Of a stretch of DNA of 64,000 bases, positions 46,813 through 56,070 are shown piece after piece. The position numbers were made by a program, and so were the translations under genes. Source of the DNA: Hyphomicrobiales bacterium (GTDB lineage Bacteria; Pseudomonadota; Alphaproteobacteria; Rhizobiales; Rhizobiaceae); NCBI GenBank assembly GCA_900465675.1, contig UBJR01000007.1:124001-188000 (forward strand). The letters are read 5' to 3'. Every line of letters starts with the position of its first letter. Within the stretch, counting starts at the first letter, position 1. The notes under the pieces are model-generated. The model did no database searches, had not been told where the DNA came from, and saw nothing but the letters and a program-made list of their open reading frames with translations.

Positions 46813-46870
46813 GTGTCGAACGGGATGATCCCCGTTCGACACAACCTGGGGCCGATGCGGAGGCTCCCCA
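46813..46870 (+). other. Two tandem hairpins between aldehyde dehydrogenase and importer genes
   Basis: GTGTCGAACGGG (46813-46824) pairs perfectly with CCCGTTCGACAC (46831-46842) around ATGATC. Directly after it, TGGGG (46847-46851) pairs with CCCCA (46866-46870), with GCC/GGC inside. No T run follows the first stem. The pair could be a terminator for the dehydrogenase gene, or an RNA-stabilising element at the 5' end of the binding-protein message, which starts at 46981. Confidence 0.55.
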
Positions 46871-46980
46871 CTTATCCGATCCGCTAATCGACGTTAGCGA
46901 ACGCATGCCCACAGACCAACGATAACAGTTCACCGAAGCCGCAAGCACGAGATGCGCGGCAGCGCTTAGAGGATTATTGC

Positions 46981-48243
46981 ATGACTGAAGTAAAACATAA
47001 CGGCAATGCGCCTGCAAACGCACTTTCCCGTCGCCGCTTCGTTCAAAGTGCCGCATTGGCAACCCTTGCCGCTCCGTTCGTCATGCGCACTGCCCGTGCG
47101 GCTTCATCCGTCAAGATGGCTTCAATCCTCGACTTGTCCGGCGGACTGGATGTCTACGGCAAGCCCATGCAATTGGTCATGGAATTGGCTGTCGATGAAA
47201 TCAATTCTTCAGGTGGCCTAAACGGCGAAAAACTTGAATTGGTGACCTATGACACGCAGTCGAACATGCAGCTATACGCTCAGTACGCGCAAAAGGCCGC
47301 GCTGCAAGACCGCGTCGTGTTCGTAAATGGCGGGATCACGTCATCGTCACGCGAGGTCATGCGCCCCATCTTAAAAAGATACAAGACGCTCTATTTCTAT
47401 TCTACGCAGTATGAAGGCGGTGTCTGCGACCAGAACACATTTTGCACTGGTATTACCCCGGCGATGCAGGGCAAGAACGCCATTGGCTGGGGGGTGAAGG
47501 AATGGGGTAAGAGGATTTACTCTATCGGAGCTGACTATAATTCCCCACGCATCATTGGCGATTGGACGAGGAAATTTGCTAAAGAACTCGGCGCGGAGCA
47601 GATCGCCAATGACTTCTTCCCGCTCGACGTTACAGATTTCGGCGCCCTGATCACGAAGATACAGGCCGCCAAGCCGGACTTCATTTGCTCCACCCTCGTG
47701 GGTGCCGCGCATCTCGGCTTTTACCGTCAATGGGCCGCCGCAGGAATGGTCGGAAAGATCCCGATCCTTTCATTTACCTTTGGCGAGGGCAACGAGCATA
47801 CGATGATCCCGGCGAGCGAAAGTGAAGGTATCGTCGCTCCCTACTCGTATATCGAGGAAATCGATACGCCCATCAACAAAGCGTTTCTTGCCTCCTATCG
47901 CAAAAAATTTGGGGCAAATGCACCGTATCAGAACAATGTTGCGATTGGCGCCTATGAGGCGACATGGCTCTGGGCAACGGCTGTTCGAATGGCAGGCACG
48001 ACCGACCGCGAAAAGGTAATTGCGGCACTGGAATCGGGCGCTACCTGGGAAGGTCCCGGTGGGACGTTGAAGATGGACGGCGCGACACACCACTGTGCTC
48101 GTGACATCTGGCTTGCCAAGCTCAAGGGCGGGAAGTGGGAAGTGATAACGGAGTGGAAGGATCAGCGGCCCGTAGAGACCGGTGGAAGGTGCGACCTGCT
48201 TAAAGATCCGACACAGAATGTAGCATTCACTCCCGAAGAATGA
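46981..48243 (+). CDS. ABC transporter substrate-binding protein, UrtA/AmiC-like, Tat-exported
   Basis: Periplasmic receptor of 420 residues in the urea/short-amide branch of the branched-chain amino acid family. The signal peptide carries a twin-arginine motif (LSRRRFVQSAALATLA) and ends near ARAASS. The mature protein has ASILDLSGGLDVYGKPM, the branch-typical YSTQYEGGVCDQNTFCTG and GADYNSPRIIGDW. Urea, short amides or amide-like nitrogen compounds are the likely ligands, but this is family inference. GAGGA precedes the ATG. It begins a coupled importer operon (two permeases, two ATPases). Confidence 0.92.
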   Translation: MTEVKHNGNAPANALSRRRFVQSAALATLAAPFVMRTARAASSVKMASILDLSGGLDVYGKPMQLVMELAVDEINSSGGLNGEKLELVTYDTQSNMQLYAQYAQKAALQDRVVFVNGGITSSSREVMRPILKRYKTLYFYSTQYEGGVCDQNTFCTGITPAMQGKNAIGWGVKEWGKRIYSIGADYNSPRIIGDWTRKFAKELGAEQIANDFFPLDVTDFGALITKIQAAKPDFICSTLVGAAHLGFYRQWAAAGMVGKIPILSFTFGEGNEHTMIPASESEGIVAPYSYIEEIDTPINKAFLASYRKKFGANAPYQNNVAIGAYEATWLWATAVRMAGTTDREKVIAALESGATWEGPGGTLKMDGATHHCARDIWLAKLKGGKWEVITEWKDQRPVETGGRCDLLKDPTQNVAFTPEE

Positions 48244-48292
48244 GCTTCGTCTTCAACGGCCCGGAGTAACGCTGCTCACTGAGAGGATCGGC

Positions 48293-49159
48293 ATGGATTT
48301 CTTCCTGATTATCTTTATTCAAACACTTGCCTCAATCGCAACGATCCTGTTGTTCAGCCTTGGGCTCGGCGTCGTTTTCGGCATGATGCGTGTAATCAAT
48401 CTCGCTCATGGCGAATTCATCATGATCGGCGCTTACGGAGCGTTGAAGAGTTACGAGATGGGCGTCAACCAATGGGTGGCCATGCTGGTGGTCGCGCCAC
48501 TGGTGGCGGCGTTGATCGGTCTTGTTGTCGAGCGCATATTGATCCGCCGTCTGTACGGTCGGCTGATCGATACGCTTCTGGCAACCTGGGGGTTAAGCCT
48601 CTTCGTTATCGGAGGCTTGACGATGATATACGGGAACACTGCAAGCAGCCTTCCAACGCCACTGGGCACTCTGGTGGTTGGACGCTACAGCATCGGCCAA
48701 TACAGTCTCGTTATCGTTGCTGCTACAACAATTCTGCTCGCCGCAATCTTCGCGGTGCTGAAGTATACGAGCGTTGGCACACTTGCACGGGGCACGATGC
48801 AGGATCCCGACATGGTATCCGCGCTGGGATATAATCCGAAGACTGTTTACGCTGCCACGTTCTCCGCCGGAGCAGGTCTTGCCGGCCTTGCTGGAGGCCT
48901 TCTCGCACCGCTGACGGGAATTACGCCCACTATGGGGGCTGCTTTCGTGGCCAAGGCGTTCATCACAGTCATCACAGGCGGACCGGCGATAATTTTGGGC
49001 ACGGGCGCTGCTTCCGTCATTTTCGGCGCAATCAATCAGGCGGTGACATTCGTTTCGACATCGGTGTTCGGCGAAGCTGCCGTATTTGTGGCCGCTATCT
49101 TCTTACTCAGATTTCTACCTAACGGCGTCTCCGGGCGATTCTTCAAAGGAGGGGTCTAA
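48293..49159 (+). CDS. Branched-chain/urea-type ABC transporter permease, LivH-like
   Basis: First permease of the importer, 288 residues and about eight membrane helices. The LivH start is clear (LFSLGLGVVFGMMRVINLAH, GEFIMIGAYGA), followed by the VERILIRRLYGRLIDTLLAT segment and the GTMQDPDMVSALGYNPKTVY coupling loop. GAGAGG precedes the ATG. Its TAA overlaps the next start (TAATG). Confidence 0.94.
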   Translation: MDFFLIIFIQTLASIATILLFSLGLGVVFGMMRVINLAHGEFIMIGAYGALKSYEMGVNQWVAMLVVAPLVAALIGLVVERILIRRLYGRLIDTLLATWGLSLFVIGGLTMIYGNTASSLPTPLGTLVVGRYSIGQYSLVIVAATTILLAAIFAVLKYTSVGTLARGTMQDPDMVSALGYNPKTVYAATFSAGAGLAGLAGGLLAPLTGITPTMGAAFVAKAFITVITGGPAIILGTGAASVIFGAINQAVTFVSTSVFGEAAVFVAAIFLLRFLPNGVSGRFFKGGV

Positions 49160-50199
49160 TGCTCGATATCTTCTCCCGGCTGGGAATTGGTACCTGGGTG
49201 ACATCTGCTGTCATTATCGTATTGGCAATTGTGCTGCCTTATGTGGCCGACCTTTTTACGATTCTACAGCTGACAATCTTCATCGTAATGGCAATCCTTG
49301 CACTGAGCCTTGCCATCACGTGGGGCTTGGCTGGAATTCTTTGTTTCGGTCAGGCCGCGTTTTTCGGACTTGGAGCCTACACTTACGCGATCGCTGTGAT
49401 CAATTTCGGCGAAAGCACTTTTGCAGTCTTATTGTCCATCTTTGTACCGGCGGTATTCGCCCTGGTTCTGGGATGGTTCATGTTCATGGGACGGTTGTCC
49501 GAGCTTTACGTCGGTGTGATAACGCTTTGCGTCTCCCTGACGCTGTTCAACTTCATCAACTCAACATCCAGCCCCTGGTACCGGATCGGCAAGGCTCCGA
49601 TCAACGGTTTCAACGGCATGTCGGCCGTTCCCACTTTGAATGTTCCGTTTGATCCTGACGCGATACTCTCTCCATCGGCCATCTACGTGTTGGCGATGAT
49701 GTCGCTTCTTGCTGTCTACTTACTGTGCAAGCTTTTGGCTGCGAGTCCCTGGGGACGCGTGATTAGCGCTACACGGCAGAACGAAGTGCGCGCCGAGCTG
49801 CTTGGCTACAACACATCGCGTATCAAACTGGCAGTTTTCGTCCTAGGTAGCGCGGTTGCAGGCTATGCTGGCTGCCTGTTTACTAACTGGAATGCGTTTG
49901 TTTCGCCGAACGTGTTCTCTCTTGCGATGTCAGCACAGATCATAATCTGGATGATTGTCGGCGGGCGGGAAACCTTCGTCGGTCCAATCCTGGGAGCTGT
50001 GGCGCTTCAGTATCTCTCCACCATACTGGGCGACAGCAGCGTCAACGCCAACCTTATCCTAGGCGCGATCATGATGCTGTTCGTCGTCTTCGTGCCGAGG
50101 GGACTGGTCCCAACGGTTGGTGCAATCTCAGCCCGACTGATTTCGAAGCCCGATGACCACTCGAGGTCGCTTTCAACGAAGGTGGAGGGCTCCCGTTGA
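49159..50199 (+). CDS. Branched-chain/urea-type ABC transporter permease, LivM-like
   Basis: Second permease, 346 residues. Typical LivM features are ILALSLAITWGLAGILCFGQ and AAFFGLGAYTYAIAV, and the coupling loop SATRQNEVRAELLGYNTSRI. GGAGGGG lies just before the ATG, inside the end of the preceding gene. The next gene starts at a TTG overlapping its stop, so the genes are translationally coupled. Confidence 0.94.
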   Translation: MLDIFSRLGIGTWVTSAVIIVLAIVLPYVADLFTILQLTIFIVMAILALSLAITWGLAGILCFGQAAFFGLGAYTYAIAVINFGESTFAVLLSIFVPAVFALVLGWFMFMGRLSELYVGVITLCVSLTLFNFINSTSSPWYRIGKAPINGFNGMSAVPTLNVPFDPDAILSPSAIYVLAMMSLLAVYLLCKLLAASPWGRVISATRQNEVRAELLGYNTSRIKLAVFVLGSAVAGYAGCLFTNWNAFVSPNVFSLAMSAQIIIWMIVGGRETFVGPILGAVALQYLSTILGDSSVNANLILGAIMMLFVVFVPRGLVPTVGAISARLISKPDDHSRSLSTKVEGSR

Positions 50200-50915
50200 C
50201 CTTACTCCAATCCACAGATCTGTTCATGCGATTTGGCGGCGTTACCGCGATTGGTGGCGTAAGCTTTTCGATGTCTGAGGGAACCGTTCACTGTCTCGTT
50301 GGCCCGAACGGAGCCGGAAAAAGTACGTTTTTCAAGATGGTGACAGGCCAACTCTCACCAAGCTCTGGAATCGTTTCGTTCCGCGGGCGCAATATTACTG
50401 GCCTGCGCAGCAGCGAAATCGTTAACCTTGGAATAGGGATCAAAACGCAGACGCCGCAGCTTTTCGATGACGTCAGCGTTGAAGAAAACATCTGGCTTGG
50501 CGCGCGGCGGCTCGCGCAGGGCGACCCTCGTGCCCGCGTGCGCCAATTGCTTAGCGATCTGGAGCTCACATCCATCAAAAGCCGCCTTGTAGGCACCCTC
50601 CCGCATGGCCTGCGACAACGAACCGAGATTGCAGCGGTCCTTGCAAGCGATCCGAAGCTTATCTTATTGGACGAGCCTGCTGCGGGAATGAGCGATAGCG
50701 ATGTCGAGCAGATCGCGGAACTTATTTTGCGCTTGAAGCCGTCGCACAGTTTCTTGGTGGTTGAACATGACATGCGCTTTATCAGGCGTATCGCTGATAC
50801 GGTGACCGTCTTTCACCAAGGTCGAATTTTCATGGAAGGAAGCTGTGATCGCGTTCTTTCCGACAGTGGAGTGAAGGACATCTATCTGGGGAAGGGGCTT
50901 ACCGGTAATGCTTGA
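50196..50915 (+). CDS. ABC transporter ATP-binding protein, LivG-like
   Basis: First ATPase of the importer, 239 residues: Walker A GPNGAGKST, Q-loop in GIKTQTPQLF, an unusual signature stretch LPHGLRQRTEIA in place of the more common LSYG/LSGG form, Walker B LILLDEPAAGM and switch VVEHDM. It opens at TTG 50196 (overlap TTGA with the permease stop), with GGTGGAGGG upstream; no ATG fits better. It is downstream of both permeases and overlaps the second ATPase gene by 8 bp. Confidence 0.92.
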   Translation: MTLLQSTDLFMRFGGVTAIGGVSFSMSEGTVHCLVGPNGAGKSTFFKMVTGQLSPSSGIVSFRGRNITGLRSSEIVNLGIGIKTQTPQLFDDVSVEENIWLGARRLAQGDPRARVRQLLSDLELTSIKSRLVGTLPHGLRQRTEIAAVLASDPKLILLDEPAAGMSDSDVEQIAELILRLKPSHSFLVVEHDMRFIRRIADTVTVFHQGRIFMEGSCDRVLSDSGVKDIYLGKGLTGNA

Positions 50916-51591
50916 TGTATCGCAACTGCGCAGCGGTTACGGCCGCATTCCAATTTTGGCCGGTGTCAGCTTCTCGCTCGGGGAGGGGGAGATGCTCGGC
51001 GTTTTGGGTCACAACGGCGCAGGCAAAACGACATTGCTCAAGACCATCGCGGGTTTTATTCCCGTTAATGGGGGCTCTGTCAAATTATGCGGCTCGGAGA
51101 TGAAAGCGGCCGCGCCTCACGCGAGGGCGCGCGCCGGCATGGGATATGTGCCTCAAGGAAGGCGTATATTTCCGTCGCTGACCGTAAAGGAAAACCTCGA
51201 GATCGCAGCTGCTCGTTCGCGGCGGGCAATCGGCGAGGTGTTGGAACTCTTTCCCCGGATAACCCGTCTGCTTGACCGAAAGGGCGGTGCCCTGTCCGGC
51301 GGCGAGCAGCAACTCCTTGCCCTGGCGAGGTGCTTGTGTGCACGTCCGCGGGTGATACTGCTTGATGAACCCACGGAAGGTATCCAACCTTCGATTATCG
51401 AGGAGATGATCGAAACCCTGAAAAATATTCGCAATAGCGAGCGTTTGACTGTTTTGCTCGTCGAGCAAAACCTCGAATGCCTAACTGCTCTGACCGATCG
51501 CATTCTCGTTCTCAACCGAGGCTCAATCGTCAAGGAAATGCGCGGCGCCGAGGCTCATGATCGAGAAGCCCTGGCCGAGCTTATGATGTGA
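50908..51591 (+). CDS. ABC transporter ATP-binding protein, LivF-like
   Basis: Second ATPase, 227 residues, with Walker A GHNGAGKTT, Q-loop near GYVPQGRRIFPS, signature LSGGEQQLLALARCL, Walker B ILLDEPTEGIQPS and switch LLVEQNLE. It overlaps the LivG-like gene by 8 bp. It completes the five-gene importer; the GMC oxidoreductase gene follows after 139 bp. Confidence 0.94.
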   Translation: MLDVSQLRSGYGRIPILAGVSFSLGEGEMLGVLGHNGAGKTTLLKTIAGFIPVNGGSVKLCGSEMKAAAPHARARAGMGYVPQGRRIFPSLTVKENLEIAAARSRRAIGEVLELFPRITRLLDRKGGALSGGEQQLLALARCLCARPRVILLDEPTEGIQPSIIEEMIETLKNIRNSERLTVLLVEQNLECLTALTDRILVLNRGSIVKEMRGAEAHDREALAELMM

Positions 51592-51730
51592 TCCTCAGGA
51601 ACGGCTCGCGAGTCGCAAAGCACATCAAGAAACCTCTCCTTGCTCCGAGCGACTTCGACGCCTGGCGGGCGAGCCGATCTTCGTTTCGAACATCGAGCCG
51701 ATAACAAAACGACACAGAATAGGTAAAAAA

Positions 51731-53335
51731 ATGAACTGGGATTACATCGTAGTGGGAAGCGGCTCGGCCGGATCGGTAGTGGCTTCGAGACTGTCCGAAA
51801 ACCCTCGCCTCAAGGTACTGCTTCTCGAGGCTGGTCCGAAAGACAATTCTCCCTCGATCCGAATCCCCGCCGGCGAAATCACAGCAATTCAAAACCCGCG
51901 GTTCAACTGGCAGTATCTTTCGGAGCCCGATCCCAGTCTCAACAATCGCGCGCTCTACTGGCCCGCTGGAAAGGTCTTGGGTGGCTCGAGCTCCATCAAC
52001 GGAATGATCTACATCCGCGGCCAACGCGAAGATTTCGATACCTGGGCGCAGACGCTTGGCAATACCAGCGACTGGAGCTACGACGATGTCCTGCCTTTCT
52101 TCAAGAAAATGGAGAATAATCCTTTTGGTGCGAGCGAATACCACGGCGACAACGGACCGCTTAAAGTTTCCAATATTGCTAAACCGCACCCATTGCGCGA
52201 CGTTTTCGTCAAGGCGGGGCAGGAACTGGGAATTCCGTTCAACCCGGATATCAATGCTGCAAAGCAGGAAGGTGTAGGACCAAACCAAGGTACAATCGAC
52301 TTTGGCAGGCGTAATAGCACTGCACGGGCGTACCTTTCAAAGGCGAACGGGCGCCGTAATCTCAAGATTGTAACCGGCGCCATTGCCGACAAGGTTTTGA
52401 CCAAGGGAAAGCGTGCCGTCGGCGTCAGGTATCTGGTCAATGGGCAGGTCAGGGAGGATTTCGCTGAGGGAGAAATCATTCTCTGCGCCGGCGCTCTTGG
52501 TTCCCCCGGGATTCTCTTGAGGTCGGGGATTGGCCCGGCTGAGCATCTCAAGGAAATGAATGTTCCGCTGGTGCATGATTTGCCTGGCGTGGGTCAAAAT
52601 CTTCAGGAACATCCTGCGGTCTGGGTGAGCGGTCATGTGAACGTGAGCACCTACAATGTTGAGACATCCCCGCGACATATCATTCAACACGGATTTAACT
52701 GGCTCGTGCGGGGGGTAGGGCCGGCCGCCGCGCCAATCTCACACGCAGTTGCCTTTGTTCGAACTCGACCGGAAACGGAGACGCGTCCCGATGTTCAAAT
52801 TCACTTCATACCTGTCGGTTACGAAATCACGGAAAAGGGGATAACTCTTCTCGATCGGCCAGCAATTACGCTTGCTGGATGTGTCCTCAGACCGCTAAGC
52901 CGATCCGAACTTAAGCTTCGCTCGAGTAATCCAAACGACAAACCCAGGATTCTTTCACGAATTCTCGAGAATGATGACGATGTCGATCGCCTTGCCGATT
53001 GTTTCCGCATTTGTCAAAATATCCTGAGCAGCAAAGCATTCAAGCCATTCTATGAGGGACCGTGCAAACCGGCCCGCCCGCTCCAATCTCGCGACGAAAT
53101 CGTCAGCTTCTTCAGGGAGTCGGCTGAGGGACAGTATCACCCGGCGGGCACCTGCAAGATGGGCATTGGCGACGACGCGGTCGTATCAAAGGAACTGAAA
53201 GTGCGAGGTATCGAGGGCCTTCGGGTAGCCGACGCTTCAATTATGCCGATTGTTGCAAGCGGAAACACCAACGCACCCACTATAATGATCGGTGAAAAAG
53301 CAGCTCACATGGTGCTCAGCGATTTCCGGGCGTGA
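51731..53335 (+). CDS. GMC-family FAD-dependent alcohol oxidoreductase, paralogue of the 25299 gene
   Basis: A 534-residue GMC enzyme with FAD motif GSGSAGSVVASRLSE, PAGKVLGGSSSINGMIYIRG, CAGALGSPGILLRSGIG, and the catalytic His and Asn in GQYHPAGTCKMG and SGNTNAPTIMIGEKAA. It resembles the protein at 25299 over almost its whole length but lacks that protein's 20-residue C-terminal extension. The two must be recent paralogues or imports from one subfamily. Context (amide-type importer upstream, aminotransferase 30 bp downstream) suggests oxidation of an amino- or amido-alcohol. The start at ATG 51731 lies behind an A-rich leader with weak Shine-Dalgarno. Confidence 0.93.
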   Translation: MNWDYIVVGSGSAGSVVASRLSENPRLKVLLLEAGPKDNSPSIRIPAGEITAIQNPRFNWQYLSEPDPSLNNRALYWPAGKVLGGSSSINGMIYIRGQREDFDTWAQTLGNTSDWSYDDVLPFFKKMENNPFGASEYHGDNGPLKVSNIAKPHPLRDVFVKAGQELGIPFNPDINAAKQEGVGPNQGTIDFGRRNSTARAYLSKANGRRNLKIVTGAIADKVLTKGKRAVGVRYLVNGQVREDFAEGEIILCAGALGSPGILLRSGIGPAEHLKEMNVPLVHDLPGVGQNLQEHPAVWVSGHVNVSTYNVETSPRHIIQHGFNWLVRGVGPAAAPISHAVAFVRTRPETETRPDVQIHFIPVGYEITEKGITLLDRPAITLAGCVLRPLSRSELKLRSSNPNDKPRILSRILENDDDVDRLADCFRICQNILSSKAFKPFYEGPCKPARPLQSRDEIVSFFRESAEGQYHPAGTCKMGIGDDAVVSKELKVRGIEGLRVADASIMPIVASGNTNAPTIMIGEKAAHMVLSDFRA

Positions 53336-53365
53336 ATCTGATCAAAAATAATCCGAGGAAACACT

Positions 53366-54556
53366 TTGACTTCATCCGCGAAACCACGAATCCAAACGCT
53401 GGGTCTTTTGACACCTTCACTTCGGAGCAATGTTCCACCATTCATGGCAATGGATGTGAAGGCGGCTGCGGCACGTCTTGAGGCTGCAGGAGAACGCATT
53501 ATCCACATGGAAGTCGGCGAGCCCGCAGCATCTGCCCCGAAATCGGTGCTTGCTGCGGCGACAGAGGCTATCAGCCGAGGGAAGATACAGTACACAACCG
53601 CTCTTGGCATACCGTCGCTGAGACAACGGATCGCGAAACACTATCTTGACCTGCACGGACAATTTATCGATCCCGATCGGATCGTTATCACGACAGGCTC
53701 GTCAGGTGCGTTTCTCTTGGCGTTCTTGACGCTGTTTGAGCCGGGAGACAGGGTCGCGGTGGCGAACCCAGGATATCCACCCTATCGCCATATCCTCAAG
53801 ACAGTCGGCTGTGCACCCGTGCTGATCGAGACTACACCGGACACGCGATACGCGATTACCCCCGATACCCTTCTTGCAGAGCATCGCAAGTCTCCTTTGC
53901 AAGGCTTGCTGATCGCAAGTCCGGCTAATCCGACGGGCACGATGATGACACCGGAGGCTTTGAAAGAGCTTATAGAAACCGCTGAAGCAGCGGGTATCCG
54001 TGTGATCTCGGACGAGATCTATCATGGTCTCGATTACACAATAGATGCCTCAACCGCCGCCTCCACCAGTGAGAGGACGGTAATTGTAAACTCGTTTTCG
54101 AAGTACTTCTGCATGACCGGTTGGCGGATCGGCTGGATGGTCGTTCCAGAAGCTCTGGTGAGAACGATCGAGCGATTGCAGCAAAGCCTTTCGATTTCTG
54201 TGTCAACCGTGTCCCAAATTGCCGCCGAGGCAGCGTTTGACGGCATCGAAGAGATGGAGGCGGTTAAACGCGGATATCAGATCAACCGGCAGATCCTCAT
54301 CGAGGGATTGCCAAAGATTGGATTTACCAAGTTCCAGCCTGCGGACGGTGCTTTTTATCTATATGCGGATGTTTCCGCTTTCACGGATGACAGTCTTGAT
54401 TTTACGAGTGCGATGTTGACGAAGGCCAAGGTGGCAGCAACACCCGGGCTGGATTTCGATCCACTGTTCGGGCGGACCTCTGTCCGATTCTCCTATGCCG
54501 GATCCGCGGCGGAGATGCATGAAGCTGTCGAGAACTTGGCAAACTGGCTACGCTGA
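53366..54556 (+). CDS. PLP-dependent aminotransferase, class I/II
   Basis: A fold-type I aminotransferase of 396 residues. HMEVGEPAASAPKSVLAA and YTTALGIPSLRQRIAKHY begin the large domain. SPANPTGTMMTPEAL, the SDEIYHGLDY aspartate and the PLP lysine in NSFSKYFCMTGWRIGWMV follow, then the arginine in RTSVRFSYAGS that binds the substrate carboxylate. It opens with TTG 53366 behind GAGGAAA; the next ATG is deep in the conserved region. It is 30 bp after the GMC gene and so cotranscribed. The amino donor and acceptor are unknown; the aspartate/alanine-type motif set gives no finer call. Confidence 0.92.
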   Translation: MTSSAKPRIQTLGLLTPSLRSNVPPFMAMDVKAAAARLEAAGERIIHMEVGEPAASAPKSVLAAATEAISRGKIQYTTALGIPSLRQRIAKHYLDLHGQFIDPDRIVITTGSSGAFLLAFLTLFEPGDRVAVANPGYPPYRHILKTVGCAPVLIETTPDTRYAITPDTLLAEHRKSPLQGLLIASPANPTGTMMTPEALKELIETAEAAGIRVISDEIYHGLDYTIDASTAASTSERTVIVNSFSKYFCMTGWRIGWMVVPEALVRTIERLQQSLSISVSTVSQIAAEAAFDGIEEMEAVKRGYQINRQILIEGLPKIGFTKFQPADGAFYLYADVSAFTDDSLDFTSAMLTKAKVAATPGLDFDPLFGRTSVRFSYAGSAAEMHEAVENLANWLR

Positions 54557-54722
54557 ACAGGTAGCGGAAACGCACGGGAATGAGCGTCTATCATGTGCGG
54601 GCGCTTCTGACTGATCAACATCACGCATATCCTGATGGGTCACGTGCAATGAACGAAGCGTGCTTAGCCGGTCGCCTGGCCGGGTAGTTGAATGGTGAAG
54701 CGCGCTAGATTTAGAGGTTTTG

Positions 54723-55337
54723 ATGATTGCAACGCTCTTCGCCAACAACCGCGCTTGGGCGGCTGAAAAGACTGAATCCAACCCGGAGTACTTTCTCGAT
54801 CTCTCCGCTATCCAGCGTCCGGAGTATCTTTGGATTGGCTGCTCCGATAGTCGGGTCCCAGCAAACGTCATTACTGGGCTTGAGCCCGGTGAAGTCTTCG
54901 TGCACCGCAATGTCGCTAACCTCGTTCATCCCACCGATCTTAATCTTCTGTCTGTGGTGGAATTCGCCATCAACGCGCTCGGTGTCAGACAGATAATCGT
55001 TTGCGGTCACTACGGGTGTGGCGGCATTCGCGCTGCGGTGAACGGCGAGAGTCATGGGGTTGGGGTTGTTGAGCACTGGTTACAACCCGTTCGAGATGTC
55101 GCTGACGCTAATATGCAATGCCTGGAATGCATACGAGACGAGGAAACTCGGGTCAATCGCCTCTGCGAGCTGTCAATTATCGATCAAGTGAGCCGCCTAG
55201 CGCGCACGCCTACCGTTCGATCTGCGTGGCGGGAAGGCCGCAACGTAGTTATTCACGGTTGGGTTTATGGCTTGTCTGATGGTTTATTATCTGATCTCAG
55301 CTGTAGCATCGGACCGTCCGACGGTCGAAACGGATGA
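54723..55337 (+). CDS. Beta-class carbonic anhydrase
   Basis: A 204-residue zinc enzyme that interconverts CO2 and bicarbonate. Zinc ligands are Cys40 (in WIGCSDSRVP, with the Asp42-Arg44 dyad), His96 and Cys99 (in CGHYGCGG), and the C-terminal VVIHGWVYGLSDGLL closes the fold. The ATG at 54723 follows AGAGG; the preceding TTG is not needed. It sits 166 bp after the aminotransferase. Bicarbonate could serve the biotin carboxylase at 36327 or capture CO2 released by amide or urea breakdown; this is inference. Confidence 0.94.
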   Translation: MIATLFANNRAWAAEKTESNPEYFLDLSAIQRPEYLWIGCSDSRVPANVITGLEPGEVFVHRNVANLVHPTDLNLLSVVEFAINALGVRQIIVCGHYGCGGIRAAVNGESHGVGVVEHWLQPVRDVADANMQCLECIRDEETRVNRLCELSIIDQVSRLARTPTVRSAWREGRNVVIHGWVYGLSDGLLSDLSCSIGPSDGRNG

Positions 55338-55446
55338 AGTAGCAGACCGGGCACACGTGGTTTCGAGACAATCGATTGTGCGACGCCACAACGATCAAAC
55401 TTGTAGGGAATACGATCGTCTTGTCGATGATGAAAGGTTTCACCCA

Positions 55447-56070
55447 ATGCCATATCACTTCCTCGATATTGCTCTGACGCCAAGCGTCAGAACTGCACAG
55501 GCGGAAATGGGTGTTGAGGAGCTCTGGAAGCACGAACATGATCGCCCTTCGGACGCTTTCACAGACGATGAGATTGCGTTCATCGAAACACGCGACAGCT
55601 TTTACCTGGCGTCGGTTTCGGAGTCAGGTTGGCCATACGTCCAGCATCGCGGGGGCAGGGCGGGATTCTTGAAGGTTATCGACCAGTGGTCGTTTGCTTT
55701 CGCAGACTACCACGGCAATCGACAGTACATTAGTGCCGGGAACTTCGCAGCCAACGACCGGGCTTGCCTATTTCTTATGGATTATGCGCGGCGTGGCCGC
55801 CTGAAAATATTTGCGCACGTGAAGATACTTTCGCTCGACGCTGACCCCGCGCTGACCGACTTGGTGTCAGACCCGAGCTATAAGGGGAAGCCAGAGCGGA
55901 TCTACAAGCTTCAGCTCGAAGCTTTTGACTGGAATTGCTCGCAGCATATCAATCAGCGTTATACCGCGCGAGAAGTTGAAAAGGCTGTTGCCCCTCTCCA
56001 GGCAAGGCTTCAGCAACTGGAGACCGAGAATGCTGCGCTAAAACGTTTGATGCAGAAGTCCGAAATTTGA
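55447..56070 (+). CDS. Pyridoxamine 5'-phosphate oxidase family (FMN split-barrel) protein
   Basis: A 207-residue flavin-reductase-like split-barrel protein. It shows IETRDSFYLASVSESGWPYV and QHRGGRAGFLKVIDQWSFAF, the FMN-binding strands of the PNPOx-like group, then RACLFLMDYARRGRLKIFAH. A C-terminal helix with heptad character follows (APLQARLQQLETENAALKRL), which may mediate dimerisation. The start is ATG 55447 (MPYHFLDIALTPSVR), behind GAAAGG; a longer frame from 55267 overlaps the carbonic anhydrase gene and lacks support. It is not true PdxH; members act on diverse flavin-linked redox or degradation steps. Confidence 0.88.
   Translation: MPYHFLDIALTPSVRTAQAEMGVEELWKHEHDRPSDAFTDDEIAFIETRDSFYLASVSESGWPYVQHRGGRAGFLKVIDQWSFAFADYHGNRQYISAGNFAANDRACLFLMDYARRGRLKIFAHVKILSLDADPALTDLVSDPSYKGKPERIYKLQLEAFDWNCSQHINQRYTAREVEKAVAPLQARLQQLETENAALKRLMQKSEI

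Noticed and set aside
46771-46980. Riboswitch ahead of the importer operon
   Set aside because: The two hairpins are simple stems without the multi-helix junction or conserved loops of any riboswitch class I know.
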